A stretch of 64,000 bases of DNA from CADEED01 sp043747875 (GCA_043747875.1 JAYTOI010000020.1:1-64000); one strand, 5' to 3'. Shown: positions 25,712 to 35,094, numbered from the stretch's first letter. Translations and numbers: made by a program. The notes: generated from the sequence alone by a model not told the origin.

Positions 25712-28009
25712 TCAGTTCGTATTCGAAACCGTAACGCGTGTGGGCAATGCCGCGGCCGGCGCCGAGCCCGTATGAGTCTTCGTTATCTCGAACGAGCCGC
25801 TCGCGCGCAAGTCCGCCGACGAAGCGCCGATCCAGAAATCGATGCGGCCGGCCTCGATCAACCAGTTTCCGCGCGGACCCCAGAAGGCGAGTTGCTCGGG
25901 CGTCAGCGTGAACGTGATGCGTTTGCGCGCGCCCACAGCGAGGTCCACGCGCTTGAAGCCGCGCAGCTCGCGCAGCGGCCGCGCCACGGACGCCAACGGA
26001 TCGCGCACGTAGAGCTGCACCACTTCGTCGCCGGCCATCGCGCCCGTGTTCTCGACGGTGATCGAGATGTCGACGCGGCCGCCGGGCGCCACTTCCTGCG
26101 CGCTCTGCGCAAGATCGCTGTAGCGGAACTCGGTGTACGACAGGCCGTGCCCGAATGGATAGAGCGGGGTGATGGGCAGGTCGTGATAACGGACCGTGTC
26201 CTTGGTCAGATCCGGGTCCGCGGGACGGCCGGTGGGGTTCGCGGCGTAGGTGCCCGGCACCGCGCCGGTGGCGCGCGGAAACGCCGCGGGCAGCCGGCCG
26301 GCCGGCGAGTACTGTCCGAACAACACGTCGGCCACCGCGTTGCCGGCTTCGCTGCCCAGCATCCACGTCTCGAGGATCGCCGGTGCCTGCTCGGCGAGCA
26401 GCGGGATGGCGAGCGGCCGGCCGTTCGCGAGCACGACCACCACGGGTTTGCCCACGGCCAGCACGCGCTGCGCGAGCTCGAGCTGACTCGGCGGCAGCTC
26501 GAGCGACGAGCGGCTGCGCGACTCGCCCGAGAGGTCGAAGTCCTCGCCAACGACGAGCACGGTGACATCCGCATTTTTTGCCGTCCTGACGGCTGCCGCG
26601 ATGCCGGAATTGTCCGTAGTGCGCGGATCCGCGCCGGGCGCGTGGATGACCCGCACGCCCTTCGGCGCGGCGGCCGTGATCCCCTGCAGGATGGTCACGA
26701 CCTCCGCGGCCTGGCCCTGCGCGCGCCACGAACCCAGCGACGACATGCCGTCGGTGGCCAGTGCGCCGATGACGGCGATGGAGTGCAATTTGCCGGGCTG
26801 CAGAGGCAGTAGCTTGCCTTCGTTCTTCAGTAGAACGATCGACTGGCGCGCGACCGCGCGCGCGGCTTCGCGATGTTCCGGCGCGATCATCTCGCGCGCT
26901 TCGCGTTCGATGTCGTGATATGCCATCGGCTTCTCGAACAACCCGAGCTGCTCCTTGACACGCAGGATGCGCAGCACCGCCTCGTCCAGTAGTTTGATGC
27001 GTGCGGGGTCCCTGGCGATGGCGGCCTTGAGATCCTCGGCGAACACGCCGCCGACCATGTCCATGTCGACCGAAGCATCGAGCGCCAGCACGCCGGCCGC
27101 GGCGCGATCTGCGGCCACGCCGTGATTCATGAGCTCGCCGATCGAGCCCCAGTCCGACACCAGCAGTCCCTGCCAGCCCCAGCGCTCGCGCAGCGTGCCG
27201 CGCAGCAGCTCTTTGTTGGAGGTGGTGGGCACGCCGGCGATGTCGTTGAACGCCACCATGAACGAGCCGGAACCCGCGCGCGCCGCGGCGTAAAACGGCG
27301 GTAGATAGACTTCGTTGAGCGTCCGCTCGGAGACGTCGGCGCTGTCGTAGTCGCGCCCGCCCATCGCCGCGCCGTACGCGCCGAAATGCTTGGCGGTCGC
27401 CATCAGCGCGCCGGGCCGCAGGCGGTTGCCGCCCTGATAGCCGGCCACCTGCGCCACCGCCATGCGCGAGCCGAGGTAGGGGTCCTCGCCCGCGCCTTCG
27501 ACGATGCGGCCCCAGCGCGGATCGCGCGCGACGTCGATCATGGGCGCGAACGTCCAGTGCAGGCCCGCGGAGGTGGCTTCATCCGCCGCGACGCGCGCCG
27601 CGCGCTCCTGGCTCTCGGGCGCCCAGGTGGAGGCCATGGCCAGTGGCACGGGGAAGATCGTGCGGTAGCCGTGCACGACGTCCATGGCGAACAACAGAGG
27701 TATGCCGAGGCGCGACTCCGCCACCGCCACCTGCTGCAGCCGGGCCAGTGGTTCAGCGCCGGCCACGTGCAGGTACGAGCCCACGGCGCCCGCGCGGACG
27801 CGCTCGAGCTCCGTGTCGTCGAGGCGTGAATTGAGCGACTTGCTGCGGCCGCCGGCCCTTTGCACCAGCTGGCCGAGTTTGTCGTCCAAAGTCATCTTCT
27901 TGAGTAGGACTTCGGGGCGGGAATGCGTCTGCGCCTGGGCACGGTTTGCGCAGGACAGGAGCACCACGGCAAGACAGGCCACGGCTGCGTGGCGAACACC
28001 ACTCGACAA
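25712..28009 (-). CDS. bglX: Periplasmic beta-glucosidase, glycoside hydrolase family 3
   Basis: 765 residues, matching BglX. Signal peptide (about 1-26), then the GH3 barrel (about 45-370) with KHFGAYGAAMGGRDY and the nucleophile Asp in GLLVSDWGSIGELM, the alpha/beta sandwich (about 400-620) and the C-terminal fibronectin III-like domain (about 670-740, LRELRGFKRVDL). It releases glucose from beta-glucosides in the periplasm. It is first of a three-gene operon with the lactonase and symporter; the link glucose to gluconolactone needs a dehydrogenase not seen here. Confidence 0.92.
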   Translation of the reverse strand: MSSGVRHAAVACLAVVLLSCANRAQAQTHSRPEVLLKKMTLDDKLGQLVQRAGGRSKSLNSRLDDTELERVRAGAVGSYLHVAGAEPLARLQQVAVAESRLGIPLLFAMDVVHGYRTIFPVPLAMASTWAPESQERAARVAADEATSAGLHWTFAPMIDVARDPRWGRIVEGAGEDPYLGSRMAVAQVAGYQGGNRLRPGALMATAKHFGAYGAAMGGRDYDSADVSERTLNEVYLPPFYAAARAGSGSFMVAFNDIAGVPTTSNKELLRGTLRERWGWQGLLVSDWGSIGELMNHGVAADRAAAGVLALDASVDMDMVGGVFAEDLKAAIARDPARIKLLDEAVLRILRVKEQLGLFEKPMAYHDIEREAREMIAPEHREAARAVARQSIVLLKNEGKLLPLQPGKLHSIAVIGALATDGMSSLGSWRAQGQAAEVVTILQGITAAAPKGVRVIHAPGADPRTTDNSGIAAAVRTAKNADVTVLVVGEDFDLSGESRSRSSLELPPSQLELAQRVLAVGKPVVVVLANGRPLAIPLLAEQAPAILETWMLGSEAGNAVADVLFGQYSPAGRLPAAFPRATGAVPGTYAANPTGRPADPDLTKDTVRYHDLPITPLYPFGHGLSYTEFRYSDLAQSAQEVAPGGRVDISITVENTGAMAGDEVVQLYVRDPLASVARPLRELRGFKRVDLAVGARKRITFTLTPEQLAFWGPRGNWLIEAGRIDFWIGASSADLRASGSFEITKTHTGSAPAAALPTRVTVSNTN

Positions 28010-28094
28010 GAGCGAATCTCCCCCGTTGCGTTGCCATGAAATCTACCCCAAAAACAGAACAGAAGCGTCGGGCGGAAACGTCGGGAGACCAGGT

Positions 28095-28544
28095 TTGCTG
28101 AGAATTCACGCCATCGCGCACTGGCTCTGGAAGATGCATGTGCCGCTGCTGCCGCGGTTCCTCACATTGTTCAATCGAGTGATGTTCGCCGTGCAGCTGC
28201 CCGCCGAGACCCGGCTGGGGCGGGGGGTGCGGTTGAATTACTCCGGCCTGGGCACCGTCATCCATGCCCGTGCGGTCGTGGGCGACCGCGTCGAGATCGG
28301 GCCCGGCGTCGTCATCGGCGGCCGCTCGGAGATATACGAGGTGCCGGTCATCGAGGCCGATGTAAAGGTCGGCGTGGGCGCGAAGATACTGGGGCCCGTA
28401 CGCGTGGGGCGCGGCGCCACCATCGGCGCGAACGCGGTGGTCGTGCACGACGTGCCGGCCGGCGCGGTGGTCGTCGGGATTCCGGCACGGGTGCTGCGCA
28501 TCGATTCCCCCGAGCTCGACAAACGAACCGTTGACGCCGCGTAG
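28095..28544 (+). CDS. Serine acetyltransferase-like hexapeptide acyltransferase
   Basis: 149 residues from a TTG at 28095; no ATG is available that keeps the N-terminal amphipathic helix (HAIAHWLWKMHVPLLPRF). From about residue 50 a left-handed beta-helix is seen: GVRLNYSGLGTVIHARAVVG, then GVGAKILGPVRVGRGATIGA and the end VPAGAVVVGIPARVL, as in CysE/EpsB-type O-acetyltransferases. The N-terminal helical part is much shorter than in true CysE, which favours a polysaccharide or surface sugar acetyltransferase. Confidence 0.75.
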   Translation: MLRIHAIAHWLWKMHVPLLPRFLTLFNRVMFAVQLPAETRLGRGVRLNYSGLGTVIHARAVVGDRVEIGPGVVIGGRSEIYEVPVIEADVKVGVGAKILGPVRVGRGATIGANAVVVHDVPAGAVVVGIPARVLRIDSPELDKRTVDAA

Positions 28545-28585
28545 CGGGTAACTCAGCCTCGCGTTCTTCGCCACGCGGGACTCTC

Positions 28586-30007
28586 ATGCGCCGTTTGAGC
28601 TTCTGGCTCGCCTGCTTCTGCACCCTCGCGGTGGTCGGGGCGGTTTCCGCCCAAACAACCGGTCCGCAGCCGCCCGCCGGGCCCTCGGTCTATCTATCGC
28701 GCCTGGCCGCCGCGCGGGTTCCGTCGAACGCCGCCGCCGTGACGATCAAGCCCCTCGACGGGGGCGCACTCGAATGGGCGGCCAACGCCGCCAAGCCCAT
28801 GAACCCGGCGAGCACGATGAAGCTCGTGACCACGTACGCGGCGCTGCACTTGTTAGGCCCCGCCTACGTGTTCCGCACCGAAGTGCTGGCCGACGGCCCG
28901 GTGACCGGCGACTCTCTGCGCGGCACGCTGTACGTGCGGGGCGGGGGCGACCCCAAGCTCGTGGTCGAGGACCTGTGGCTGCTGGTGAACCGTCTGCGCG
29001 GCTTCGGCATCCGCGAAATCCGCGGCGACGTGGTGCTGGACAAGACCCTGTTCGAGCCCCTCAAACACGATCCGGCCGGGTTCGACGGCGAGGAAGGCCG
29101 CGCCTACAACGTGGGGCCGGACGCGCTGCTGGTGAACTTCAAGTCGGTCGCGATCACGTTCGTGCCGGACGCGGCCGCGCAGGTGGCGCACGTCATGGTC
29201 GTGCCCGAGGTCGCGGGCATGAAAGTGCCGCGCACCGTGCCGGCGGTGCCGGGCGGCTGCGGCGACTGGCGCGCCCGGCTCGGCGCCGACCTTTCCGATC
29301 CGATGAGCCCGCGCTTCCGCGGCACCTATCCACTGGCCTGCGGCGAGCGCATCATCCACATCGGCGCGCTCGAGCATACTAACTACTTCGGTGCGGTGTT
29401 CCGCGCGCTGTGGGAGCGGCAGGGCGGCGCGTGGACCGGCCAGGCGCGCGACGGCGACGTCAGCGCCACCGCGCGGCTCGTCGCCGCGCAGGAATCGCCA
29501 CCGCTCGCGATGCTCATCCGCGACATCAATAAGTATTCCAACAATGTGATGACGCAGCAGCTGTTCCTCACCATGGGCGCCACCGGCGGCGAGCCCGGCA
29601 ACCCGGCGCGCGGCGGCGGCGCCATCCGTAATTTACTCTCGGCGCGCGGCATTGCCGTGCCGGAGCTGGTGCTCGAGAACGGCTGCGGCCTGTCGCGCGT
29701 CGAACGCATCTCGGTGGCCAGCCTCGCGAACGTGCTGACGGATGCCTGGAACAGCCAGTGGATGCCGGAGCTGATGTCGTCGCTGCCGATCTCGGGCGTG
29801 GACGGCACGATGAAGGCGCGCAACGTACCCGTCGGCGCCGCGCACATGAAGACCGGCATGCTCGAGGACACGCGCGCCGTGGCCGGCTATGTGCTGGCCG
29901 CCAGCGGCAAGCGCTACGTGGTGGTGGCCATCATCAACCACGCCAATGCGCGGTTCGGCCAGGCAGCGCATGACGCTCTGCTCGAGTGGGTGTACCGAAC
30001 CGGATGA
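28586..30007 (+). CDS. dacB: D-alanyl-D-alanine carboxypeptidase/endopeptidase (PBP4-type)
   Basis: 473 residues, peptidase family S13. Signal peptide (1-22). The active-site motifs are SxxK in MNPASTMKLVTTY, SxN in DINKYSNNVMTQQL and KTG in AAHMKTGMLED. The extra domain between SxxK and SxN typical of PBP4 is present. It trims or opens peptidoglycan cross-links in the periplasm. The stop overlaps the start of the CPBP protease gene (ATGA), so the two are coupled. Confidence 0.93.
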   Translation: MRRLSFWLACFCTLAVVGAVSAQTTGPQPPAGPSVYLSRLAAARVPSNAAAVTIKPLDGGALEWAANAAKPMNPASTMKLVTTYAALHLLGPAYVFRTEVLADGPVTGDSLRGTLYVRGGGDPKLVVEDLWLLVNRLRGFGIREIRGDVVLDKTLFEPLKHDPAGFDGEEGRAYNVGPDALLVNFKSVAITFVPDAAAQVAHVMVVPEVAGMKVPRTVPAVPGGCGDWRARLGADLSDPMSPRFRGTYPLACGERIIHIGALEHTNYFGAVFRALWERQGGAWTGQARDGDVSATARLVAAQESPPLAMLIRDINKYSNNVMTQQLFLTMGATGGEPGNPARGGGAIRNLLSARGIAVPELVLENGCGLSRVERISVASLANVLTDAWNSQWMPELMSSLPISGVDGTMKARNVPVGAAHMKTGMLEDTRAVAGYVLAASGKRYVVVAIINHANARFGQAAHDALLEWVYRTG

Positions 30008-30813
30008 ACGCCGCGCTCGGGCGCACAGCCCGTCATCCCAGGCGCCAGGCGCTGATCTTCATCGTGCTGACATCGCCGGTCATGTTCGGCTCACGGTATC
30101 TGCCGTTACCAAACGGGGCCGTGCTGGTTCTGCTGCTGCTGATCGCCACATTGCTGCTGTTGCGTTTCGAGGGCCGCGGGGCGGCGGAGCTGGGTCTCGA
30201 CCTCTCGTGGCGGCGCGTCCGTGAATTCGCAGGTGGGTTGGCAGGCGGCGCGGCGATCGTCCTGTTGATAGCCGCGACGCTGCGCGTGGTGCTGCCGTTC
30301 GCCTGGGAGCGCAATCCACATTTCGAGTTGGCAGCGCTCGGCAGCGCATTCCTGTGTTTCCTCACGAGCAATGTCGCCGAAGAGCTCGCCTTTCGCGGCT
30401 ACGGTTTCGACCGGCTCATCGCGTGGATCGGGCATTGGCCGGCGCAGCTCGTGACCGCGGTGTTGTTCGCGATCGGCCATCTGCTCATGGGGTGGCCGTG
30501 GCTGGCCGTCTTGACCGGCGTGCCCGCGGGATCGTTGCTGTTCGGTCTGGTTTTCGTGCGGTGGCGCAGCCTGCCCGCCGCGATCGGCGTCCATGTTGCG
30601 TTCAACTGGGTCCGCGAGTTGCTGCTCGAGGATCCTGCGAGGCCTGCCACCGTCTTTGGACCGCATTCGGCGCGGATGTGGACTCGGGAGGAGCAAATCC
30701 TGGCGAGCCTGGTGTTTACCGCGATTGCGTTGCTGGTGTGCGTCGCGCTGGCGCGATCCATCAGCAGTCGCCGCCAGATTCCACCGCAAGCGGGCACCGC
30801 GCCGACTCTATAA
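30004..30813 (+). CDS. CPBP family intramembrane metalloprotease
   Basis: 269 residues, about seven membrane helices. CPBP motifs: EELAFRGYGF (EExxxR, about 137-146), the second-helix HLLMGWPW and the third HVAFNWVRE histidine/asparagine set. The family (Abi/CAAX-prenyl endopeptidase-like) cuts peptides in the inner membrane; bacterial members mature or protect against small peptides. Coupled to dacB by ATGA. No substrate gene is evident next to it. Confidence 0.85.
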   Translation: MNAALGRTARHPRRQALIFIVLTSPVMFGSRYLPLPNGAVLVLLLLIATLLLLRFEGRGAAELGLDLSWRRVREFAGGLAGGAAIVLLIAATLRVVLPFAWERNPHFELAALGSAFLCFLTSNVAEELAFRGYGFDRLIAWIGHWPAQLVTAVLFAIGHLLMGWPWLAVLTGVPAGSLLFGLVFVRWRSLPAAIGVHVAFNWVRELLLEDPARPATVFGPHSARMWTREEQILASLVFTAIALLVCVALARSISSRRQIPPQAGTAPTL

Positions 30814-30814
30814 T
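30809..30814 (+). promoter_or_regulatory. TATAAT -10 element before the CobW gene
   Basis: A perfect TATAAT hexamer overlaps the stop codon of the CPBP gene and ends 9 bases before the CobW ATG. No Shine-Dalgarno sequence lies between, so transcription could start at the ATG. No convincing -35 and no Zur-like palindrome were found. Confidence 0.4.
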
Positions 30815-30823
30815 CCGTGTCCT

Positions 30824-32302
30824 ATGTCAGTCACACCTTCACGTGTACCAGTCACGGTACTCACGGGCTTCCTTGGCTCCGGCAAAACCACGCTGCTCAA
30901 CCGCATCCTCTCGGAGAAGCACGGCAAGCGCATCGCGGTCATAGAGAACGAGTTTGGCGAGGTGGGCGTCGACAGCGAGCTGGTCATCGGCGCGGAAGAG
31001 GAGCTGTTCGAAACCAACAACGGCTGCATCTGCTGCACGGTGCGCGGCGACCTCATCCGCATCCTCGGCCAGCTCATGAAGCGCCGCGACAAGTTCGACT
31101 ACATCCTCATCGAGACCACGGGCATGGCCGATCCGGGCCCCGTCGCGCAGACCTTCTTCCTCGACGACGAGCTCAAGAACCAATTCCAGCTCGATGCCAT
31201 CGTGACGATGGTGGACGCGAAGCACTTCGAGATGCACGTCGACGAGCTCAACGAGCCGGCCGAGCAGGTGGCGTTCGCCGACCTGGTGTTGCTGAACAAG
31301 ACGGATCTGGTCGACGCGGCGGCGCTCGAGCGCATCGAGCGGCGCATCCGCGGCATCAACGGCACGGCGAAGATCCTGCGCACGCGCAACGCCGACGCGC
31401 CCATCGACCAGGTGCTCAACGTCGGCGCATTCGACCTGCAACGCGCGCTGGCCGTGGACGAGTCCTTCCTCGAGCCGGAATATCCGTTCGAGTGGGGTGG
31501 TGTCTATCAACTGACCGAGGGCGACTATCTACTGAAGGCCGGCGGCGAACACGACGACGTCGAGCACGATGCGCACGGGCACATGGCTCAGCTGAATGGG
31601 GCGCACGAGCACGGTGAGCATTGCAACCACGATCACGATCACGGTGATCATGGTCACAGCCATGGCGAACATGACCACGCGCATGGCGATCACGCGCACG
31701 AGGATCTCGAGCTGGTGTTGGTGCCGCTGCCCGCGGCATCGGCCGAGGCCCTGAGAGACAGCATCGAAGGCGCGGTGCGCGGCTTCGCCGAGCCCGCCAC
31801 CGTGGTGAGCTGCCACGGCGAGCTTGCGCAGCCCGGTCATTACGCCATCGACATCTCCCACCCCGGCGCGGATTTCACGCTGCGCGTGCCGCAGGCCGGG
31901 GCGTACGCGCTGTTCTTCGAGCACCATCCGCTCGAGTTCGGGCTGCATCTGGCGGGGCAACGGCCGGCCGCGGAGCGGCGCTTCGCCTCGCACCACCACG
32001 ACGATGACATCAGCTCGATCGGCATCCGCGACCCGCGGCCGCTCGACGCCACCAAGCTCAATCAGTGGCTGGACTATCTACTCAAGACGCGCGGCCAGGA
32101 CATCTTCCGCATGAAGGGCGTGCTCAACGTGCAGGGAGAGGACCGCCGGCAGGTGTTCCACGGCGTACACATGATGTTCGACGCCCAGAGTGAGCGTCCC
32201 TGGGGCGGCGCGCCGCGCGTGAGCCAGCTCGTGTTCATCGGCCGCGGCCTGGATCGCGCCGAGCTCGAGGCGGGCTTCGAATCTGCCGTCGCCAAGAACT
32301 AG
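30824..32302 (+). CDS. CobW/COG0523 family GTPase metallochaperone with histidine-rich insert
   Basis: 492 residues, about 100 longer than usual. G domain (about 8-215) with Walker A TGFLGSGKTTLLN, the metal-binding CxCC motif NNGCICCTVRGDL and the NKTD base motif. Next comes a histidine-rich stretch (about 245-290, with runs such as HCNHDHDHGDHGHSHGEHDH), then an additional about 90-residue domain (LELVLVPLPAASAEAL to HHPLEFGLHLAG), and the CobW C-terminal domain (about 400-492). COG0523 proteins deliver zinc, cobalt or nickel using GTP. The WD40 neighbour 6 bases downstream is often seen with zinc-related members. Confidence 0.88.
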   Translation: MSVTPSRVPVTVLTGFLGSGKTTLLNRILSEKHGKRIAVIENEFGEVGVDSELVIGAEEELFETNNGCICCTVRGDLIRILGQLMKRRDKFDYILIETTGMADPGPVAQTFFLDDELKNQFQLDAIVTMVDAKHFEMHVDELNEPAEQVAFADLVLLNKTDLVDAAALERIERRIRGINGTAKILRTRNADAPIDQVLNVGAFDLQRALAVDESFLEPEYPFEWGGVYQLTEGDYLLKAGGEHDDVEHDAHGHMAQLNGAHEHGEHCNHDHDHGDHGHSHGEHDHAHGDHAHEDLELVLVPLPAASAEALRDSIEGAVRGFAEPATVVSCHGELAQPGHYAIDISHPGADFTLRVPQAGAYALFFEHHPLEFGLHLAGQRPAAERRFASHHHDDDISSIGIRDPRPLDATKLNQWLDYLLKTRGQDIFRMKGVLNVQGEDRRQVFHGVHMMFDAQSERPWGGAPRVSQLVFIGRGLDRAELEAGFESAVAKN

Positions 32303-32308
32303 CTAAAC

Positions 32309-33346
32309 ATGGCCAAGAAGTCGCTGTCGTTCGCGCTCGAACCGCGCGCCTCCGCCGCGTTCGACGACTACGTCGCGGATTGCGCGTGGGCGCCGGACGG
32401 CAAGTCGCTGGCGCTCGCCGGCGGCGAGGGCAAGGTTGCGCTTGCGCGTCTGGTGGACGAGACGCTCACCGTCGAGGTCGTCGGCGAGCATGTGCTCGGT
32501 ACCCTGGCGCTGGCATGGCAGCCGCGCACGAATCTGTTCGCGACCTCCGGACAGGATTGCGCCATCGCGCTGTGGGATGCGGCCAGCGGCAAATCCGTCA
32601 AACGCTGGAAGCCGGCGCCGACGCCGACGCAGGCGCTGTGTTTCGCGCCGGGCGGCGACCGGCTGGCGAGCGCGGCCGGCAAGACGGTCGTCCTGTGGGG
32701 TACGAACGGTGAGCAGTTGCACGCCTTCGCGCCGGCGGCGACCGCGGCGGTGGCGCTGCAGTTCGACAAACCGGGTACCGATCTCGGGGTTGCCCTGAAT
32801 GGTGAGATTGCGGTGCATCGCATCGAGAATTCCCGCTACCAGACGCGCCGCTACAAATGGCCCGCGCCCTGTCTCACGGTAAACTTCAGCGGCAATGGAC
32901 GTTTTCTCGCGACCGGCATGGCCGATGGCACCCTGCATTTCTGGAACCGTTCGACGGGAAAAGATTCGCAGATGCGCGGCTACGACGGCCGTCTCGAGCT
33001 CGTCGGCTGGGGCGACGACAGCCGCTATCTCGCGACCAGCGCCGGGCCGGAAGTCGTGCTCTGGGATTTCGGCGGACGCGGCCCCGAGGGCACGAGGCCC
33101 ATCGTGCTGAGCGGACACACCGAGCGTGTCGATGCATTCGCCTGGCAACCGGATGGCGAGCATCTCGTGACCGGCGGGCGCGATTGGCGTGTCTCACTGT
33201 GGCGACCCGGCAAGGCCACTCAGCCCATCGACGTGCAGATGGTGGACTCCGACATCAGCACGGTGCGCTGGTCGCCCGACGGCAGGCACGTCGCGGTCGG
33301 CGAAAAGAAAGGCCGCGTCACGCTGTTCGACCTGGTCGCGCGATGA
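32309..33346 (+). CDS. WD40 repeat protein
   Basis: 345 residues, a seven-bladed propeller by count: repeats such as WAPDGKSLALAGGEGKVALA, WQPRTNLFATSGQDCAIALW, WQPDGEHLVTGGRDWRVSLW and WSPDGRHVAVGEKKGRVTLF. No signal peptide; cytosolic. It would act as a protein-interaction platform. It follows the CobW GTPase by 6 bases and overlaps the next gene by ATGA, forming a three-gene operon. Involvement in metal homeostasis is inference from that neighbourhood. Confidence 0.88.
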   Translation: MAKKSLSFALEPRASAAFDDYVADCAWAPDGKSLALAGGEGKVALARLVDETLTVEVVGEHVLGTLALAWQPRTNLFATSGQDCAIALWDAASGKSVKRWKPAPTPTQALCFAPGGDRLASAAGKTVVLWGTNGEQLHAFAPAATAAVALQFDKPGTDLGVALNGEIAVHRIENSRYQTRRYKWPAPCLTVNFSGNGRFLATGMADGTLHFWNRSTGKDSQMRGYDGRLELVGWGDDSRYLATSAGPEVVLWDFGGRGPEGTRPIVLSGHTERVDAFAWQPDGEHLVTGGRDWRVSLWRPGKATQPIDVQMVDSDISTVRWSPDGRHVAVGEKKGRVTLFDLVAR

Positions 33347-33933
33347 ACATCGTGCTGCGCGATCTGACCCCTGCCGAACGAGTGGTGGTGCAGCAGCGTT
33401 TCGAGGCGCTCGCGAGCAGGCGATTCGCGCCGTCGACGAAGCGCCCGCGGTTCGAAGTGTGGTGGCCCCAGGCGCCACTCGATGCGCGTGCATTTCCCGA
33501 GGGCATTCATCCGCCCGAGAGCGAGGACGCCTTCAACGAAGCCACGCGGCTCATGGACTTCCTCAATGGCGCGAGCGGCGGCGAGTTCTACATCGCGAAT
33601 CTCTCCGCGCCGAAGCCGCATTTCCGGCACGCGGGCACGTTGGACGAGGATCTCGCGCGTTGGATCCGCACGCGCCTCGTGTCGAATCCGACCGCGTTGT
33701 TGGCGTCGAATATGGACCTGCTGTTGATCACCGATGCGCAGATGCACTACTCCGTGCTCGGCGGCACGCCGGAAATCATCGACCAATTCGAGCGCCGCTT
33801 CGGCGGCGCCGCGGAGCTTCGGCAGATGTTCGCGAGCCATGTGGCGCAGATGCGCATCGGCACGGAGATCGATGACGCCAGATGGGCCGGGGACTACCTG
33901 CAAAAGTGGTCGGGCTGGGAGTCAGCGGCCTGA
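33343..33933 (+). CDS. Hypothetical protein, operon partner of CobW and WD40 genes
   Basis: 196 residues, soluble, acidic to neutral, no signal peptide. I recognise no family. Conserved-looking features are WWPQAPLDARAF, the segment GGEFYIANLSAPKPHFRH and the LLASNMDLLLITDAQMHYSV strand-helix. It contains no cysteine and few histidines, so it is not an obvious metal binder. Start overlaps the WD40 stop (ATGA). It overlaps the convergent glycosyltransferase gene by 12 bases at its 3' end. Confidence 0.65.
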   Translation: MNIVLRDLTPAERVVVQQRFEALASRRFAPSTKRPRFEVWWPQAPLDARAFPEGIHPPESEDAFNEATRLMDFLNGASGGEFYIANLSAPKPHFRHAGTLDEDLARWIRTRLVSNPTALLASNMDLLLITDAQMHYSVLGGTPEIIDQFERRFGGAAELRQMFASHVAQMRIGTEIDDARWAGDYLQKWSGWESAA

Positions 33934-35094
33934 CTGGCTGGTGGGTGCTGTTCTGCAGCCGGCCAGCGCATCGCCCAGCGCCGGCAGACGTCGCACGCTC
34001 ACCGCGGCCTGATAGCGCCCCATGAGCCCCTGCAGCGCGCGCGTCCAACTGTAGTTCGCCAGCACGTGCGTGCGGGCGGCCGCGCCCGTTGCATCGAGAT
34101 CGCGCTCGTACAACGCCGCGACCGAGTCCGCGAGATTCGCGGCGGCCACCTGGGGATCTGCGTGCGGTTCCGCCAGCACGCCCGCCTCGCCGGCGATGAG
34201 CTCGGGCAGCGCGCCGGCGCGCATCGCGACGACGGGCCGCCCGCAGGCCATGGCCTCGAGCACGACGAGGCCGAACGTCTCGTGCGCTCCGGCATGCACG
34301 AAGGCATCCGCGGCGGCGAAGTAGCTAGCCAGCTCGCGGTTGTCGCGGCAATACGGCAGGCGCGTGACGTTGCCGGCGCGCGCGGATACGTCGCCGCCAA
34401 TCAGCAGCAGGTGATAGGGGCAACCGAGCTTGCGGAACGACTCCGTCAACACGGGGATGTTCTTCTCCGCGGAGAAACGCCCGGCAAACAACAGCAGGCG
34501 GGTGTTCGCCGCCAGGCCGAGCTCGGCGCGCAGATCGCGACCGGCGCGTCGCGGGCTGAAGGTGTCGACGTCGACACCCAGCGGCTGACACGTTGCGTGG
34601 CGTACGCCGATTTCCTCCAGGTAGTCGCACATGTACCGGCTGGGCGCGAGAACCTGCGTGCAGCGCGCGTAGGTCTCGCGCACGTACCATTCGATGAGTT
34701 TCTGCGCGGTGCTGCCGAGGCGCCGGCCGGCGAGTTGCGGGAAGTTCGAGTGATAGAACGCGATGAGCGGGACGCCGCGCCGGTGGGCGACGCCGGCCGC
34801 GGCCCACGCGGGATGGAATGCGTCGCCGACTTCGATGAGATCGGGCTCGAGGCGCTCGATGGCGCGCGCCCAGCGCAGCGGATTCAGCGGCAACCGATAG
34901 TTGAACGCGCCGGGCACCAGCCGGCCCGGAATGGTCGAGATGTCACCGGGTGCATGGAGCTCGCGATCGCCCGGCACGACCAGGCTGTGCCGCCAGCCCG
35001 TGTGCGCGCGCATCCACTCGTGCTTCGCTAACAGGTAGCGTTTCACGCCGCCGCTGGTAGGCGAATAGAACAGAGTGGCGTCGACGACGTGCAT
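33922..35094 (-). CDS. Glycosyltransferase family 4 (GT-B)
   Basis: 390 residues. N-terminal Rossmann half with YSPTSGGVKRYLLAKHEWM (about 9-27) and C-terminal nucleotide-sugar half with RLLLFAGRFSAEKNIPVL and the family EX7E region HETFGLVVLEAMACGRPVVA. It transfers a sugar from a nucleotide or other donor, retaining configuration; the acceptor is unknown. The ATG at 35094 is used because the first 31 codons of the longer frame do not belong to the fold. Confidence 0.88.
   Translation of the reverse strand: MHVVDATLFYSPTSGGVKRYLLAKHEWMRAHTGWRHSLVVPGDRELHAPGDISTIPGRLVPGAFNYRLPLNPLRWARAIERLEPDLIEVGDAFHPAWAAAGVAHRRGVPLIAFYHSNFPQLAGRRLGSTAQKLIEWYVRETYARCTQVLAPSRYMCDYLEEIGVRHATCQPLGVDVDTFSPRRAGRDLRAELGLAANTRLLLFAGRFSAEKNIPVLTESFRKLGCPYHLLLIGGDVSARAGNVTRLPYCRDNRELASYFAAADAFVHAGAHETFGLVVLEAMACGRPVVAMRAGALPELIAGEAGVLAEPHADPQVAAANLADSVAALYERDLDATGAAARTHVLANYSWTRALQGLMGRYQAAVSVRRLPALGDALAGCRTAPTSQSGR

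Noticed and set aside
30780..30824. Zur operator before the CobW gene
   Set aside because: No GTTATA-type inverted repeat is found; only a TATAAT hexamer.
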